Shown here: positions 8,027 through 16,638 of the stretch, piece by piece
Layout: the number at the start of each line of letters is the position of its first letter
Numbering within the stretch: position 1 is the stretch's first letter
Assembly: GCF_025128055.1 (NCBI RefSeq)
Contig: NZ_JAHLYS010000008.1
Coordinates: forward strand, 1 to 35,515
Origin: Synechococcus sp. CS-1329
GTDB lineage: Bacteria > Cyanobacteriota > Cyanobacteriia > PCC-6307 > Cyanobiaceae
DNA length: 35,515 nucleotides
Direction of reading: 5' to 3'
Notes under the pieces: generated by a model
The model's input: only the letters and a program-made list of their open reading frames with translations
Database searches by the model: none
What the model was told of the DNA's origin: nothing
Made by a program: the position numbers and the translations under genes

Positions 8027-9715
8027 ATGCCCTCGACGCCCCGCCCCCAACCACCCCTGGCTCCACGCTGGGATGTGGTGGTGGTGGGTGGCGGAGCTGC
8101 TGGGCTGATGGCCTGTCTGGAGTTGCCTGCCCAGTTGAGGGTGCTCCTGCTCAGCAAGGAGCGCGGACCGCGCACCGCCAGCCGATGGGCCCAGGGGGGC
8201 ATCGCCGCGGTCACCCGAGCTGAGGACAGCCTGGCGAGCCACCGCGACGACACCCTGCGGGCAGGTGCAGGCCTGTGTGATCCCGGTGCCGTTGATCTGC
8301 TGGTGCGGCAGGCTCCGGCCTGCGTTGAGCGGCTGCTGGGGCTGGGCATGGCCTTCGACCGCGATGGCCCCGACCTGAGCACCACCCTCGAAGCCGCCCA
8401 CAGCCACCGGCGGGTGCTCCACGCCCAGGACCGCACCGGTGGCGCCCTGGTGGATGCCCTGGAGCGGGAAGTGCTGCGCCGCCCTGGGCTGGTGCAGCGC
8501 AAGGGGCTGATGGCTCTGCAGATCTGGGTCGAGCAGGGCCGCTGCCTCGGGCTGCAGGTGCTGGAGAACGATCAGGTGCGCTGGCTGGCGGCCGGCGCCG
8601 TGGTGCTGGCCAGCGGCGGTGGCGGCCACCTGTTTGAGAAGACCACCAATCCCTCCCAGTCCACCGGTGATGGGGTGGCGATGGCCTGGCGGGCCGGGGC
8701 CGCCATCCGCGATCTGGAATTCGTCCAGTTCCATCCCACCGCGCTGATGCTGCCGGGGGCTCCCCACTTCCTGATCTCCGAAGCCGTGCGCGGAGAGGGG
8801 GCCCGCCTGATCGACAGCCACGGCCACAGTCCGGTGGCCGGCCTCGCCAGCGCCGATCTGGCTCCCCGTGATCAGGTGAGTCGTGCCCTGGTGCGCACGA
8901 TGCAGGCCCAGGCCGTGGACCACCTCTGGCTCGACCTGCGCCCGGTGGGAACGGAGCGGTTGAACCGTCAGTTCCCCACGATCCTGCGCCGCTGCCGCGA
9001 GTTGGGCCTGGAGCCCACCGAGGGGCCGATCCCCGTGGCCCCTGCCGCCCACTACTGGATGGGTGGCGTGAGCACCGACCTGAACGCCGCCACCAACCTT
9101 CCAGGCCTCTACGCCGTGGGTGAGGTGGCCTGCACGGGCGTGCATGGCGCCAATCGCCTGGCCAGCAATTCACTGATGGAATGTCTGGTTTTTGCCGGCC
9201 AGTTGCGCCATCTGTCCGTGCCGGAGCTGCCGCCCCTGCCCCACTCCTTGTGCTCTCCAGCGAGCGCCAGCGATGGCAGCGCTTCTCCCCAGCTCGCCGA
9301 CGGCCAGCCGCTGGCGAGCGAGTTACGGGCCCAGAGCGAGCGGCTGCGCCAGCTCTGCTGGCGGGTGGCGGGGGTCGAGCGCCAGGGGCGGGAGCTGCAG
9401 GAGGCTCTGGGCCTGATCCGCCGTCAGCGGCTGCAGCTTGAAGAGCAACCCTGGATTCAGGCCCTGACCCGGCTCGAGCCCGGCGCGCAGCTGCCCCTGG
9501 GGCCGGGCGGTGGCAGCGTGCTGCGCCCCCTCAACGATCTGCGCCAGCTGCTCACCCTGGCGGATCTGCTGGTGGACGCTGCGCTGTTCCGCCGCGAGAG
9601 CCGCGGCGGCCACTACCGCACAGACGACCCGGCACCCCAGCCGTTCTGGCAGCGCCATTCCCAGCAACAACGCGGCGCCGCGATCCGCACGACACCGCTG
9701 CTGCAAGGGGAGTGA
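8027..9715 (+). CDS. nadB: L-aspartate oxidase
   Basis: A 562-residue FAD enzyme that oxidises L-aspartate to iminoaspartate, the first step of de novo NAD synthesis before quinolinate synthase (NadA). The FAD-binding Rossmann motif WDVVVVGGGAAGLMAC lies at residues 15-30. The flavin/substrate block RTASRWAQGGIAAV follows, then HSHRRVLHAQDRTGGALVDAL, and the family hallmark HGANRLASNSLMECLVFA in the substrate-binding part. The C-terminal helical domain is complete. Length matches the family (about 530-560). The ATG used is the only plausible start upstream of the Rossmann strand. It has no Shine-Dalgarno and lies eight bases after the psbU terminator, so the transcript start is puzzling. Succinate dehydrogenase flavoprotein is unlikely given the NadB-specific motifs. 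Confidence 0.95.
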   Translation: MPSTPRPQPPLAPRWDVVVVGGGAAGLMACLELPAQLRVLLLSKERGPRTASRWAQGGIAAVTRAEDSLASHRDDTLRAGAGLCDPGAVDLLVRQAPACVERLLGLGMAFDRDGPDLSTTLEAAHSHRRVLHAQDRTGGALVDALEREVLRRPGLVQRKGLMALQIWVEQGRCLGLQVLENDQVRWLAAGAVVLASGGGGHLFEKTTNPSQSTGDGVAMAWRAGAAIRDLEFVQFHPTALMLPGAPHFLISEAVRGEGARLIDSHGHSPVAGLASADLAPRDQVSRALVRTMQAQAVDHLWLDLRPVGTERLNRQFPTILRRCRELGLEPTEGPIPVAPAAHYWMGGVSTDLNAATNLPGLYAVGEVACTGVHGANRLASNSLMECLVFAGQLRHLSVPELPPLPHSLCSPASASDGSASPQLADGQPLASELRAQSERLRQLCWRVAGVERQGRELQEALGLIRRQRLQLEEQPWIQALTRLEPGAQLPLGPGGGSVLRPLNDLRQLLTLADLLVDAALFRRESRGGHYRTDDPAPQPFWQRHSQQQRGAAIRTTPLLQGE

Positions 9716-9716
9716 G

Positions 9717-9732
9717 GCTGGCGGAGGCCAGC
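9717..9732. other. Hairpin between convergent nadB and the VKOR gene
   Basis: GCTGGC (9717-9722) and GCCAGC (9727-9732) form a perfect six-pair stem with a GGAG loop, starting one base after the nadB stop codon. There is no T-tract on either side, so it is not a standard intrinsic terminator. It could protect the nadB 3' end or assist termination between the convergent genes. Confidence 0.35.
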
Positions 9733-9767
9733 TGTCAGCTCAGCTCATGGCGGGGTCAGGGTCAGAT

Positions 9768-10682
9768 CTAACCCTTGAACCCACTCAGTTCGGCCAGTCT
9801 GGCGAGGGGCTTGACGCCGGAATCCAGCTTGCCGTTGATCTCCCAGGTGGGAAATCCCTCCAGATTCTTACTGTCACAGAGGGCCTTCTGATTGTTGACG
9901 CCATCGGCGGCGCATTCGATCACCTTGAGCTTGGCGGTGGCCTCCTTGCCGAAGAGTTCCTTCTGCTCATGGCAATGGGGGCACCAGTAGGCGCTGTACA
10001 TCACCGCTCCGGCTTGGCTGAGGTGTTCCGCCAGGGCCAGAGTGGCCGGGGTGCTGGATGTGAGCACGGGGGGCGCTGAACCGCGGGTAGCCAGGGCGGC
10101 GGGTCGATCGACGGAGGCGGCCCAGCCGAGGCCCACCAGACCCACCAGCAGGGCCACCAGCACCCCGCGAAACACCAGCTGGCCGCGGTCGTCCCACTGG
10201 CCACCGATGAGGCTGAGCACGAACAGGCTCAGGCTGAGCACAGCCGAGAGCACACAGAAGAAGCAGAAGGCCTGGATCTTGAATACCAGCAGCCCCATCA
10301 GCAGCAGGCTGAACACGGCCATGCCACCGCTGAGCAGGAACAACCCCCACCAGCTGCGCTCGCCCATGGCGGCTCGGGCCTCACCTTTGAGCACCAGCGG
10401 CAGCAACGCCAGCACCAGCACCGTGGCGTAAGCGAGGAAGCCGAAGAGCGAGAGCGGCTGGCCAAACAGGCTGCCCCAGACGCTGTTGAGCACCTTGTCG
10501 CAGCCTTCGGCGCCGCCGGGGCAGCTGAGGGGGCCGATCAGCCCCCAGCGCTTGAGGGTGATCGCGCCGGTGTCGATGGCACCGATCGTGGCCAGAACAG
10601 CCATCACCACACGAACCCAGCGCAGTCCCGGGTCGGATCGGCGACGGCTGCTGAGGCGGCTGCTCAAGCGGGTGGAGGTCAC
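9768..10682 (-). CDS. Vitamin K epoxide reductase-thioredoxin fusion (VKOR-DsbA type)
   Basis: A 304-residue membrane disulfide-forming protein. The N-terminal VKOR domain (about residues 20-190, four to five helices) has the loop pair C54 and C61 and the quinone-site motif C140-F-F-C143. After a short linker comes a lumenal/periplasmic thioredoxin-like domain with the active site C234-P-H-C237, a further pair C257/C269 and a cis-Pro loop (GFPTW). This matches the VKOR homologue known structurally from Synechococcus, in which electrons pass from substrate to the Trx domain to VKOR to quinone. It is the cyanobacterial route for oxidative folding. The start is a GTG at 10680-10682, overlapping the btpA stop as GTGA, so the two are translationally coupled. 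Confidence 0.95.
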   Translation of the reverse strand: MTSTRLSSRLSSRRRSDPGLRWVRVVMAVLATIGAIDTGAITLKRWGLIGPLSCPGGAEGCDKVLNSVWGSLFGQPLSLFGFLAYATVLVLALLPLVLKGEARAAMGERSWWGLFLLSGGMAVFSLLLMGLLVFKIQAFCFFCVLSAVLSLSLFVLSLIGGQWDDRGQLVFRGVLVALLVGLVGLGWAASVDRPAALATRGSAPPVLTSSTPATLALAEHLSQAGAVMYSAYWCPHCHEQKELFGKEATAKLKVIECAADGVNNQKALCDSKNLEGFPTWEINGKLDSGVKPLARLAELSGFKG

Positions 10683-11515
10683 GGCAGGGGCTGAGGCTGG
10701 GCTGATTGTGGCAGCAACCGTTTCAGCGCACTGACTCGATCCGCGTCCACCGGCGCCGAGATCAGGCCGTTGCGCTTCAGCGCCGTGCCGGCGATCACAC
10801 CGTCACAGGCCAGCGAAAGCCGCTGCAGCGTCTGCTCACTGGCCCCGCTGCCGATCAACACCGGTGCCCCGCCCGCCGCGGCCCTGGCCTGCTCCAGATC
10901 GACCGGATCGGTGGGTCGACCGGTGCCCGTACCCGAGACGATCACCCCATCGGCACCGCCGCGCTCGAGCACATCGCTGACCGCCTCCGCCATCGACAGC
11001 GGCGCCAGGGGCGCCCCGTGCTTGACCAGCACATCCGCCAGGATCCGCACCGATTCGGCCCCCAGCAGCCGGCGCCGGCGCAGCAGCTCGGCCGCCACCC
11101 CTTCGACCACCCCCTGGTCGGTGACCGTGGCACCGCTGAGCACGTTCACCCGTAGAAAAAGGCCGCCACTGGCCTGGGCGATCGCCAGGGCCGCCAGGGC
11201 GTCGTTGCGCAGCACATTGATGCCCACAGGCCGCTGCGTGGCCCTCACCACCGCCAGGGCCAGCCGAGTCATGGCGGCCACCGTTTCCGGCGGCACCGAG
11301 CCCCGCCAGAAGGGCACGTCACCGAAGTTCTCGACGATCAGGCCATCGGCGCCGCCGCTGAGGTAGGCCTCGGCATCGGCGAGGGCGGCGGCCTCCAGCG
11401 CCCCCAGATCCCCTGCCCAGCCCGGCGAGCCCGGCAGGGGACCCAGGTGAATCACCCCGATCAACGGGCAGGGCTGGGGGAACAGCTGCCGCCAGCGGGA
11501 TGCAGAGGTGAGCAT
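10679..11515 (-). CDS. btpA: BtpA-family protein, photosystem I biogenesis factor
   Basis: A 278-residue TIM-barrel protein of the BtpA/SgcQ family. In Synechocystis BtpA is a thylakoid-associated factor needed for stable accumulation of the photosystem I reaction-centre proteins. Family features are [16 protein letters not shown] near the N-terminus, [33 protein letters not shown] and the C-terminal [17 protein letters not shown] with GSGA. The start chosen is the ATG at 11513-11515. An in-frame ATG 18 codons upstream and a much longer open frame exist but run toward the divergent rimO start, and the extra sequence does not look conserved. The stop overlaps the start of the VKOR fusion. The intergenic stretch 11516-11629 must hold the divergent btpA/rimO promoters. 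Confidence 0.93.
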   Translation of the reverse strand: MLTSASRWRQLFPQPCPLIGVIHLGPLPGSPGWAGDLGALEAAALADAEAYLSGGADGLIVENFGDVPFWRGSVPPETVAAMTRLALAVVRATQRPVGINVLRNDALAALAIAQASGGLFLRVNVLSGATVTDQGVVEGVAAELLRRRRLLGAESVRILADVLVKHGAPLAPLSMAEAVSDVLERGGADGVIVSGTGTGRPTDPVDLEQARAAAGGAPVLIGSGASEQTLQRLSLACDGVIAGTALKRNGLISAPVDADRVSALKRLLPQSAQPQPLP

Positions 11516-11629
11516 GGCGATGGCCGCACGGAGGAGAAGGCGCCGGGCCCAGGTACCCGGATATCCCATAGGGTGATGGATTGGCCCCAGGGGTTCGCCC
11601 ACGGCCAAGGTTTTCGGCCACCGCACCCA

Positions 11630-13063
11630 ATGTCTCCCGTCAGCGCAGCTTTCCCCGCAGGATCGGTTCGCCCAGGGGGGCCTGGCGCCAGCCGTCCCAC
11701 GGTGGCCTTCGCCCACCTGGGCTGCGAGAAGAACCGGGTCGACACCGAACACATGCTCGGACTGCTGGCCGAGGCGGGCTATGGCATCAGCGCCGATGAG
11801 CGCGAGGCGGCGGTGGTGGTGGTGAACACCTGCAGCTTCATCCAGGACGCCCGCCAGGAATCGGTGCGCACGCTGGTGGAACTGGCGGAGCAGGGCAAGG
11901 AACTGATCATCGCCGGCTGCCTTGCCCAGCATTTCCGCGAGGAACTGCTGGAATCACTGCCGGAGGCGCGCGCGATCGTGGGCACCGGCGACTACCAGCA
12001 CATCGTCGAGGTGCTCGAGCGGGTGGAGGCCGGTGAGCGGGTGAACCGGGTGAGCGATGTGCCCACCTTCGTGGGGGATGAGAATCTGCCCCGCTACCGC
12101 ACCACCTCCGAGGCCATTGCCTACCTCAAGGTGGCTGAGGGCTGTGACTACCGCTGCGCCTTCTGCATCATCCCCAGGCTGCGGGGCGACCAGCGCTCCC
12201 GCACGATCGAATCGATCGTGGCCGAGGCCCATCAGCTGGCCGCCCAGGGAGTGCAGGAGCTGATCCTGATCAGCCAGATCACCACCAACTACGGCCTCGA
12301 CCTCTACGGCAAGCCCCAGCTCGCGCCGCTGCTGCGGGCCCTGGGGGAGGTGGAGATCCCCTGGATCCGGGTGCATTACGCCTATCCCACCGGCCTCACG
12401 CCCGAGGTGCTGCGCGCCTACCGGGAAGTGCCCAACGTGCTGCCCTACCTGGATCTGCCACTGCAGCACAGCCATCCCGAGGTGCTGCGGGCGATGAACC
12501 GCCCCTGGCAGACCGGCCTGACCACCGAGCTGCTGGGCCGGATTCGCGAGCTGCTGCCCGATGCCGTGCTGCGCACCACCTTCATCGTCGGCTTCCCCGG
12601 CGAAACCGAGGAACAGTTCGAGCACCTGCTCCGGTTCGTTGAGGAGCAGCGCTTCGACCATGTGGGCGTGTTCACCTTCTCGCCGGAAGACGGCACCGCG
12701 GCGGTGGATCTGCCCGATCCGGTGCCGGCTGAGGTGGCGATCGAGCGTCGCAACCGCCTGATGGCGGCTCAGCAGCCGATCGCGGCGGAACGCAATGCCA
12801 GCTGGGTGGGCCGGATCGTCGATGTGCTGATCGAGCAGGAAAACCCCAGCAGCGGCGAGATGATCGGCCGCTGTGCCCGCTTCGCTCCCGACGTGGACGG
12901 GGAAGTGCGGGTGAGCCCGGGCCCAGGCGGCCTCTGCGCCTCCCCCGGAACCATGGTGCCGGTGCGTCTCACGGCCTCCACCCCCTACGACCTCCAGGGC
13001 GAGGTGGTGGGTGCCCGGGCGATGGTGGAGGAGGCACTGGCCGGGATCGAGGGCCGCGGTTGA
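11630..13063 (+). CDS. rimO: Ribosomal protein S12 methylthiotransferase RimO
   Basis: A 477-residue radical SAM enzyme that adds a methylthio group to the conserved aspartate of ribosomal protein S12. The N-terminal UPF0004 domain provides the auxiliary-cluster cysteines C32 ([12 protein letters not shown]), C68 (NTCSF) and C97 (AGCLAQ). The radical SAM cluster is C172-x3-C176-x2-C179 (CDYRCAFC), followed by [12 protein letters not shown]. The C-terminal TRAM domain begins near [15 protein letters not shown]. The RimO-specific HLGCEKN signature separates it from MiaB. The start chosen is the ATG at 11630. The open frame extends about 60 codons further upstream into the divergent btpA gene and is rejected. 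The stop overlaps the TTG start of the MFS gene by three bases. Confidence 0.96.
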   Translation: MSPVSAAFPAGSVRPGGPGASRPTVAFAHLGCEKNRVDTEHMLGLLAEAGYGISADEREAAVVVVNTCSFIQDARQESVRTLVELAEQGKELIIAGCLAQHFREELLESLPEARAIVGTGDYQHIVEVLERVEAGERVNRVSDVPTFVGDENLPRYRTTSEAIAYLKVAEGCDYRCAFCIIPRLRGDQRSRTIESIVAEAHQLAAQGVQELILISQITTNYGLDLYGKPQLAPLLRALGEVEIPWIRVHYAYPTGLTPEVLRAYREVPNVLPYLDLPLQHSHPEVLRAMNRPWQTGLTTELLGRIRELLPDAVLRTTFIVGFPGETEEQFEHLLRFVEEQRFDHVGVFTFSPEDGTAAVDLPDPVPAEVAIERRNRLMAAQQPIAAERNASWVGRIVDVLIEQENPSSGEMIGRCARFAPDVDGEVRVSPGPGGLCASPGTMVPVRLTASTPYDLQGEVVGARAMVEEALAGIEGRG

Positions 13064-14298
13064 GGCACTGGATCCACCGCCACCAGCGCACCACTTTTCT
13101 GATCGCCTCGGGGTTGAGCACGGCTGGCTCCTTTGCCGGGCTCACCGCCAAGGGCTGGATCCTGATGGACCAGACCAGCAATCCACTGCTGCTGGCCCTG
13201 CACTTCGGCGTCCTGGCGCTACCGAGCCTGCTGGTCAGCGGCAGGGCCGGCGTTCTCACCGACCGGATCGGCTGCGAACGGGTGCTGATCCGCTCCCAGT
13301 GGGGGTTGGTGGCCGGTGCCGGCCTCGGGGCCGTGGCGATTCCCCTCCTGACGGGGGCCGCCCAGGTGAGCCTGCTGCTGCTGAGCACTCTGGTGGTGGG
13401 CCTGGCCAGCTCCTTCGAGCTCACCGCCCGCAACAAATACTGCGCCCTGCTGGTGGATGGGCCGGCCCAGCTGGCCCCCTATCTCACCTCCTTCTCGGTG
13501 GTGTTCAACGTCGGCAAGCTGGTGGGGCCACCCATCGGTGGTTTGCTGCTGGCCCTGACGGGGCCGGCCACGGCCCTGGCCATTGACGCGGCCTCCTATC
13601 TGCTGCCGATCGCGACCGTGCTGTGGCTGCTGCAGCCCGACCTCGGCGCCGAGCGGCGCAGCGGCAGCGGTGCTGGCTCCAGCCTGGCCAGTGCCTGGCG
13701 GGGCTGCGGCGCCAGCCTTCGCCATGTGCTCGTGTTCACGGGTCTGGCTTGCCTGGCGGTCTTCTTCCATCCCGGGCTGGCCCCCTTGATCGCCGCCCAG
13801 GTGCTGGGACCCTCTCCCCAGGCCCTGGGTTGGTTCACCAGCGTGCTGGCGGCCGGCAGCATCTGCGGAGGATTGCTGTTGCAACGGCGCAGCCAGTGGC
13901 TGAGCGAGCGGCCATCGCTGCTGCTGGGCAGTTGCGCGGTACTCACCAGCCTGGGCCAACTGGGGATGGCCCTGACGGCACCCTCGGCCTTCCACCTGGG
14001 GATGACCTTTCTGATCGGAGCGGGCACTGCCGGACTGCTGGCGGGCAGCAATCTGATCCTGCAGGTAGGAGCCCCCCTGGTGTTGCGCGGACGCATGGCA
14101 GGGCTCGGGCAGATCGCCTTCCTCGGCGGCGGCGGCTTCAGCGGGCTGATCGCCGCCGCTTTGTCTCTGCGGGTGGGACTGCCGGCCACCTTCGCCCTGA
14201 TGGGCAGCGTGGGACTGGCGCTGGGGCTGCTGGAGCTCAGCAGCCGCTGGGGGCTGCGCCTGAACCCAAACGACTCAGATCAGCTTGACGCCGCGTAG
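13060..14298 (+). CDS. MFS transporter, DHA3/EntS-like
   Basis: A 412-residue major facilitator with about 12 helices. Its arrangement resembles the EntS/DHA3 drug- or siderophore-exporter group: [17 protein letters not shown] in helix 1, and [21 protein letters not shown] as the loop 2-3 signature. [23 protein letters not shown] lies in the loop region, followed by [13 protein letters not shown]. The substrate is unknown. The start is inferred as TTG at 13060-13062 because it overlaps the rimO TGA in a TTGA junction and leaves room for helix 1; the next ATG would cut into it. The 3' end overlaps the antisense petL gene by 24 bases. Confidence 0.85.
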   Translation: MRHWIHRHQRTTFLIASGLSTAGSFAGLTAKGWILMDQTSNPLLLALHFGVLALPSLLVSGRAGVLTDRIGCERVLIRSQWGLVAGAGLGAVAIPLLTGAAQVSLLLLSTLVVGLASSFELTARNKYCALLVDGPAQLAPYLTSFSVVFNVGKLVGPPIGGLLLALTGPATALAIDAASYLLPIATVLWLLQPDLGAERRSGSGAGSSLASAWRGCGASLRHVLVFTGLACLAVFFHPGLAPLIAAQVLGPSPQALGWFTSVLAAGSICGGLLLQRRSQWLSERPSLLLGSCAVLTSLGQLGMALTAPSAFHLGMTFLIGAGTAGLLAGSNLILQVGAPLVLRGRMAGLGQIAFLGGGGFSGLIAAALSLRVGLPATFALMGSVGLALGLLELSSRWGLRLNPNDSDQLDAA

Positions 14299-14367
14299 GA
14301 CGGTGGAGATCAGAAAGGCCGTTACCAGTCCAGCGGCCACCAGAGCGAGGTAGAGAACTGCCGCCAT
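14275..14367 (-). CDS. petL: Cytochrome b6f complex subunit PetL
   Basis: A 30-residue single-helix membrane peptide reads from the ATG at 14365-14367 to a TGA at 14275-14277. Apart from a short N-terminus it is one hydrophobic helix (LYLALVAAGLVTAFLI), ending in VLRGVKLI. The basic-V-K-L-I tail matches PetL of other cyanobacteria, where the Mastigocladus protein ends KSIKLI (from memory). PetL is a peripheral one-helix subunit at the edge of the b6f dimer. An in-frame GTG three codons upstream is an alternative start. The gene overlaps the MFS gene tail-to-tail by 24 bases. Identification rests on the length, the helix and the tail; other one-helix photosynthetic subunits fit less well. Confidence 0.78.
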   Translation of the reverse strand: MAAVLYLALVAAGLVTAFLISTVLRGVKLI

Positions 14368-14404
14368 GGCCAGCACGGAAAGAGAACCCTCTCATTAGAG
14401 CAGA

Positions 14405-14436
14405 GCAACCCTGCAGCCGTGGGTTGCCCTTAGGCT
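14405..14436 (+). promoter_or_regulatory. Hairpin and -10-like element upstream of the B12 radical SAM gene
   Basis: GCAACCC (14405-14411) and GGGTTGC (14421-14427) form a perfect seven-pair inverted repeat with a nine-base loop. They are followed by TAGGCT at 14431-14436, which fits TAnnnT. The position is about 90 bases before the radical SAM start and also upstream of petL on the other strand. It may be an operator over the promoter; function inferred. Confidence 0.35.
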
Positions 14437-14524
14437 GGCGCCCAACCAACGTGGGGGCAGGCGCAAGGCCTCCCGACCCCGAGTCACCGTCCCCGTCCGT
14501 CCCCGCCCTACGAACCCGATCAGC

Positions 14525-16129
14525 ATGCGCGCTCTGCTCGTCTACCCGGAGTTCCCCAAGACCTTCTGGAGCTACGAGAAAATCCTCGAGCTCGTGAACC
14601 GCAAGGTGCTGCTGCCACCGCTTGGCATGGTCACCGTGGCGGCCCTGTTGCCCCAGCAGTGGGACTTCAAGCTGGTGGACCGCAACGTGCGTGAAGTCAC
14701 CGAGGCCGAGTGGAACTGGGCCGAGCTGGTGATCATCTCCGGAATGATCGTGCAGAAGGCCGACATGGCCGCCCAGATCGCCAAGGCCAAGCAGCGGGGC
14801 CTGCCCGTGGCCGTGGGGGGTCCGTTTGCCAGCTCCACTCCCGATGCTCCAGAGATCGCTCTGGCCGACTTCAAGGTGCTCGATGAGGGTGAAATCACCC
14901 TGCCGATGTTCATCGAAGCCCTGGAGCGCGGAGAGCGGCAGGGCCGCTTCAGCTCCGAGGGAGAAAAGCCCGATGTGACCGGCACCCCCATTCCCCGCTT
15001 CGATCTGCTCGAGCTCGACGCCTACGACTCGATGAGCGTGCAGTTCTCCCGGGGCTGCCCGTTCCAGTGCGAATTCTGCGACATCATCGTGCTCTATGGC
15101 CGCAAGCCCCGCACCAAGAATCCCGAGCAACTGATCGCCGAGTTGCAATACCTGTACGACCTGGGCTGGCGGCGCTCCATCTTCCTGGTGGACGACAACT
15201 TCATCGGCAACAAGCGCAACGCCAAGTTGCTGCTGCCGGCGCTGAAGCAATGGCAGATCGAGCACGGCTATCCCTTCAGCTTTGCCACCGAAGCCTCGGT
15301 GGATCTCGCCTCCGACGATGAAATGATGCTGATGATGGCCGAGAGCCGTTTCGACAGCGTCTTCCTCGGCATCGAGACCCCCGATGAGGCGAGCCTGGAA
15401 ACGGCTCGCAAACTGCAGAACACCCGCAGCTCCCTGGAGGAATCCGTTGATCGGATCACCTCCTATGGCATCCGGGTGATGGCTGGCTTCATCATCGGCT
15501 TCGACGGCGAAAAAACCGGGGCGGGCAACCGCATCGTTGAATTCGTGACCCGCACCGGTATTCCCGCGGCGATGATGGGCATGCTCCAGGCTCTGCCCAA
15601 CACCGGCCTCTGGCACCGGCTGGAGAAGGAAGGTCGCCTGATCCAGGACAAGGCCGACGCCAAAGGGGTGAATCAGACGAACCTGCTCAACTTCGTGCCC
15701 ACCCGTCCGATTCGCGACATCGCCAACGAATACGTGGAGGCCTTCTGCGACCTCTATGAACCCAAGGCCTACATGGATCGGGTCTTCAGCTATTACCACA
15801 AAGTGGGCAAGCCCCGCTGGATCCCTTTCCTCAAGCCCGAACATTCCGGCTTCAAGCTGCCCAGCTGGACCGATGTACGCGCCCTGCTGATCGTGATCTG
15901 GCGCCAAGGCCTGATCCGCGACACCCGCAGCCGCTTCTGGCGGTACATGCTGGCCATGGCGCGCAGCAATCCCGCTCAGCTGGAGCAGTTCCTGGTGGTG
16001 CTTGCCCATAACGAGCACTTCATGGAATATCGCAGCATCGTCACCGAGGAGATCCAGGAGCAGCTGCAGTCACTGCCGCCGGAGCCCCCGCCTGCCCCTT
16101 CCGAAGTGAGGGAACTGCAGCCCGCTTGA
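14525..16129 (+). CDS. B12-binding domain radical SAM protein (DUF4070-type)
   Basis: A 534-residue class B radical SAM protein. The N-terminal cobalamin-binding-like domain spans about residues 1-135 (MRALLVYPEFPKTFWSYEK, PPLGMVTVAALLP, GLPVAVGGPFASS). The radical SAM cluster is C178-x3-C182-x2-C185 (CPFQCEFC) in the context SRGCPFQCEFCDI. SAM-barrel elements (FLVDDNFIGN, FATEASVDLA, VFLGIETPDEASL, GFIIGFDGE) and a C-terminal helical DUF4070 region follow. Relatives include BchE and the hopanoid C-2 methylase HpnP. Whether this protein methylates hopanoids or another substrate is not decidable here, and no hopanoid genes are nearby. The canonical B12 His motif is not obvious, so cobalamin binding is an expectation from domain layout. 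The family is widely conserved in picocyanobacteria. Confidence 0.9.
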   Translation: MRALLVYPEFPKTFWSYEKILELVNRKVLLPPLGMVTVAALLPQQWDFKLVDRNVREVTEAEWNWAELVIISGMIVQKADMAAQIAKAKQRGLPVAVGGPFASSTPDAPEIALADFKVLDEGEITLPMFIEALERGERQGRFSSEGEKPDVTGTPIPRFDLLELDAYDSMSVQFSRGCPFQCEFCDIIVLYGRKPRTKNPEQLIAELQYLYDLGWRRSIFLVDDNFIGNKRNAKLLLPALKQWQIEHGYPFSFATEASVDLASDDEMMLMMAESRFDSVFLGIETPDEASLETARKLQNTRSSLEESVDRITSYGIRVMAGFIIGFDGEKTGAGNRIVEFVTRTGIPAAMMGMLQALPNTGLWHRLEKEGRLIQDKADAKGVNQTNLLNFVPTRPIRDIANEYVEAFCDLYEPKAYMDRVFSYYHKVGKPRWIPFLKPEHSGFKLPSWTDVRALLIVIWRQGLIRDTRSRFWRYMLAMARSNPAQLEQFLVVLAHNEHFMEYRSIVTEEIQEQLQSLPPEPPPAPSEVRELQPA

Positions 16130-16193
16130 GCCTCTGAGCCTCAAGGGCGGGTTCAAGGGGCTGGGGGCTGGGGCCTGCAACCACCGGTGACGC

Positions 16194-16616
16194 TCAGTCC
16201 TGGATGTAGCCATCGCCGGTGCACAGGGCTGCTTCGGCCTTCTGCAGCTCACGGCCCAGGTAGAGGGCGTGGTCCAGTCGGCTGATGGGCGCAGGGCCTG
16301 GGCCTTCGGTGAGCTGAATGCCCAGCTGTTTGGCGGTGCAGCCTCGAAACACCGTCACAGGCCGACGGGGAGCGCCGCCACGGCAACTGAGCACCTCACC
16401 GGTGTCGGGATCCGTGGCCAGACCCCGGTCATTGATGCCGTTGCTGTAGAGCTCCGCCACCAGCTCCCCGCGCTCGCGATCCAGGCTGATCAGCACATAG
16501 CCGGCCGGATCGAGATCAATGGGGCGCTGCGACAGCCGTTCGTCGAGGGCACGCCGCTCCTGCAGGGGCCAGGGGCTGGGCGACGGAGAGGTTGCGGCAG
16601 GGGCTGACTGATCCAT
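16194..16616 (-). CDS. DUF4346 family protein
   Basis: A 140-residue soluble protein of the cyanobacterial DUF4346 family, function unknown. Diagnostic stretches are RLSQRPIDLDPAGYVLISLD, ELYSNGINDRGLATDPDTGEV, VFRGCTAKQLGIQ, and the C-terminal SRLDHALYLGRELQKAEAAL ending in GYIQD. The first 20 residues are Ser/Pro-rich and not part of the domain. The start is the ATG at 16614-16616; a much longer open frame upstream overlaps the FemAB-like gene and is rejected. The neighbour on the same strand, the FemAB-like gene, ends 22 bases upstream, so they may be co-transcribed. Confidence 0.88.
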   Translation of the reverse strand: MDQSAPAATSPSPSPWPLQERRALDERLSQRPIDLDPAGYVLISLDRERGELVAELYSNGINDRGLATDPDTGEVLSCRGGAPRRPVTVFRGCTAKQLGIQLTEGPGPAPISRLDHALYLGRELQKAEAALCTGDGYIQD

Positions 16617-16638
16617 GGGCCGATCGTAAGCAGCAGCC

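Noticed and set aside
7913-9145. Long minus-strand frame opposite nadB
   Set aside because: Shadow frame; low-complexity Gly/His/Gln/Ala without motifs.
11516-11932. Upstream extension of the btpA frame
   Set aside because: Overlaps the rimO coding region antisense; family similarity begins near the ATG at 11515.
14237-16018. 593-codon minus-strand frame opposite the B12 radical SAM gene
   Set aside because: The radical SAM gene has intact motifs; the opposite frame is a by-product of GC-rich codon use.
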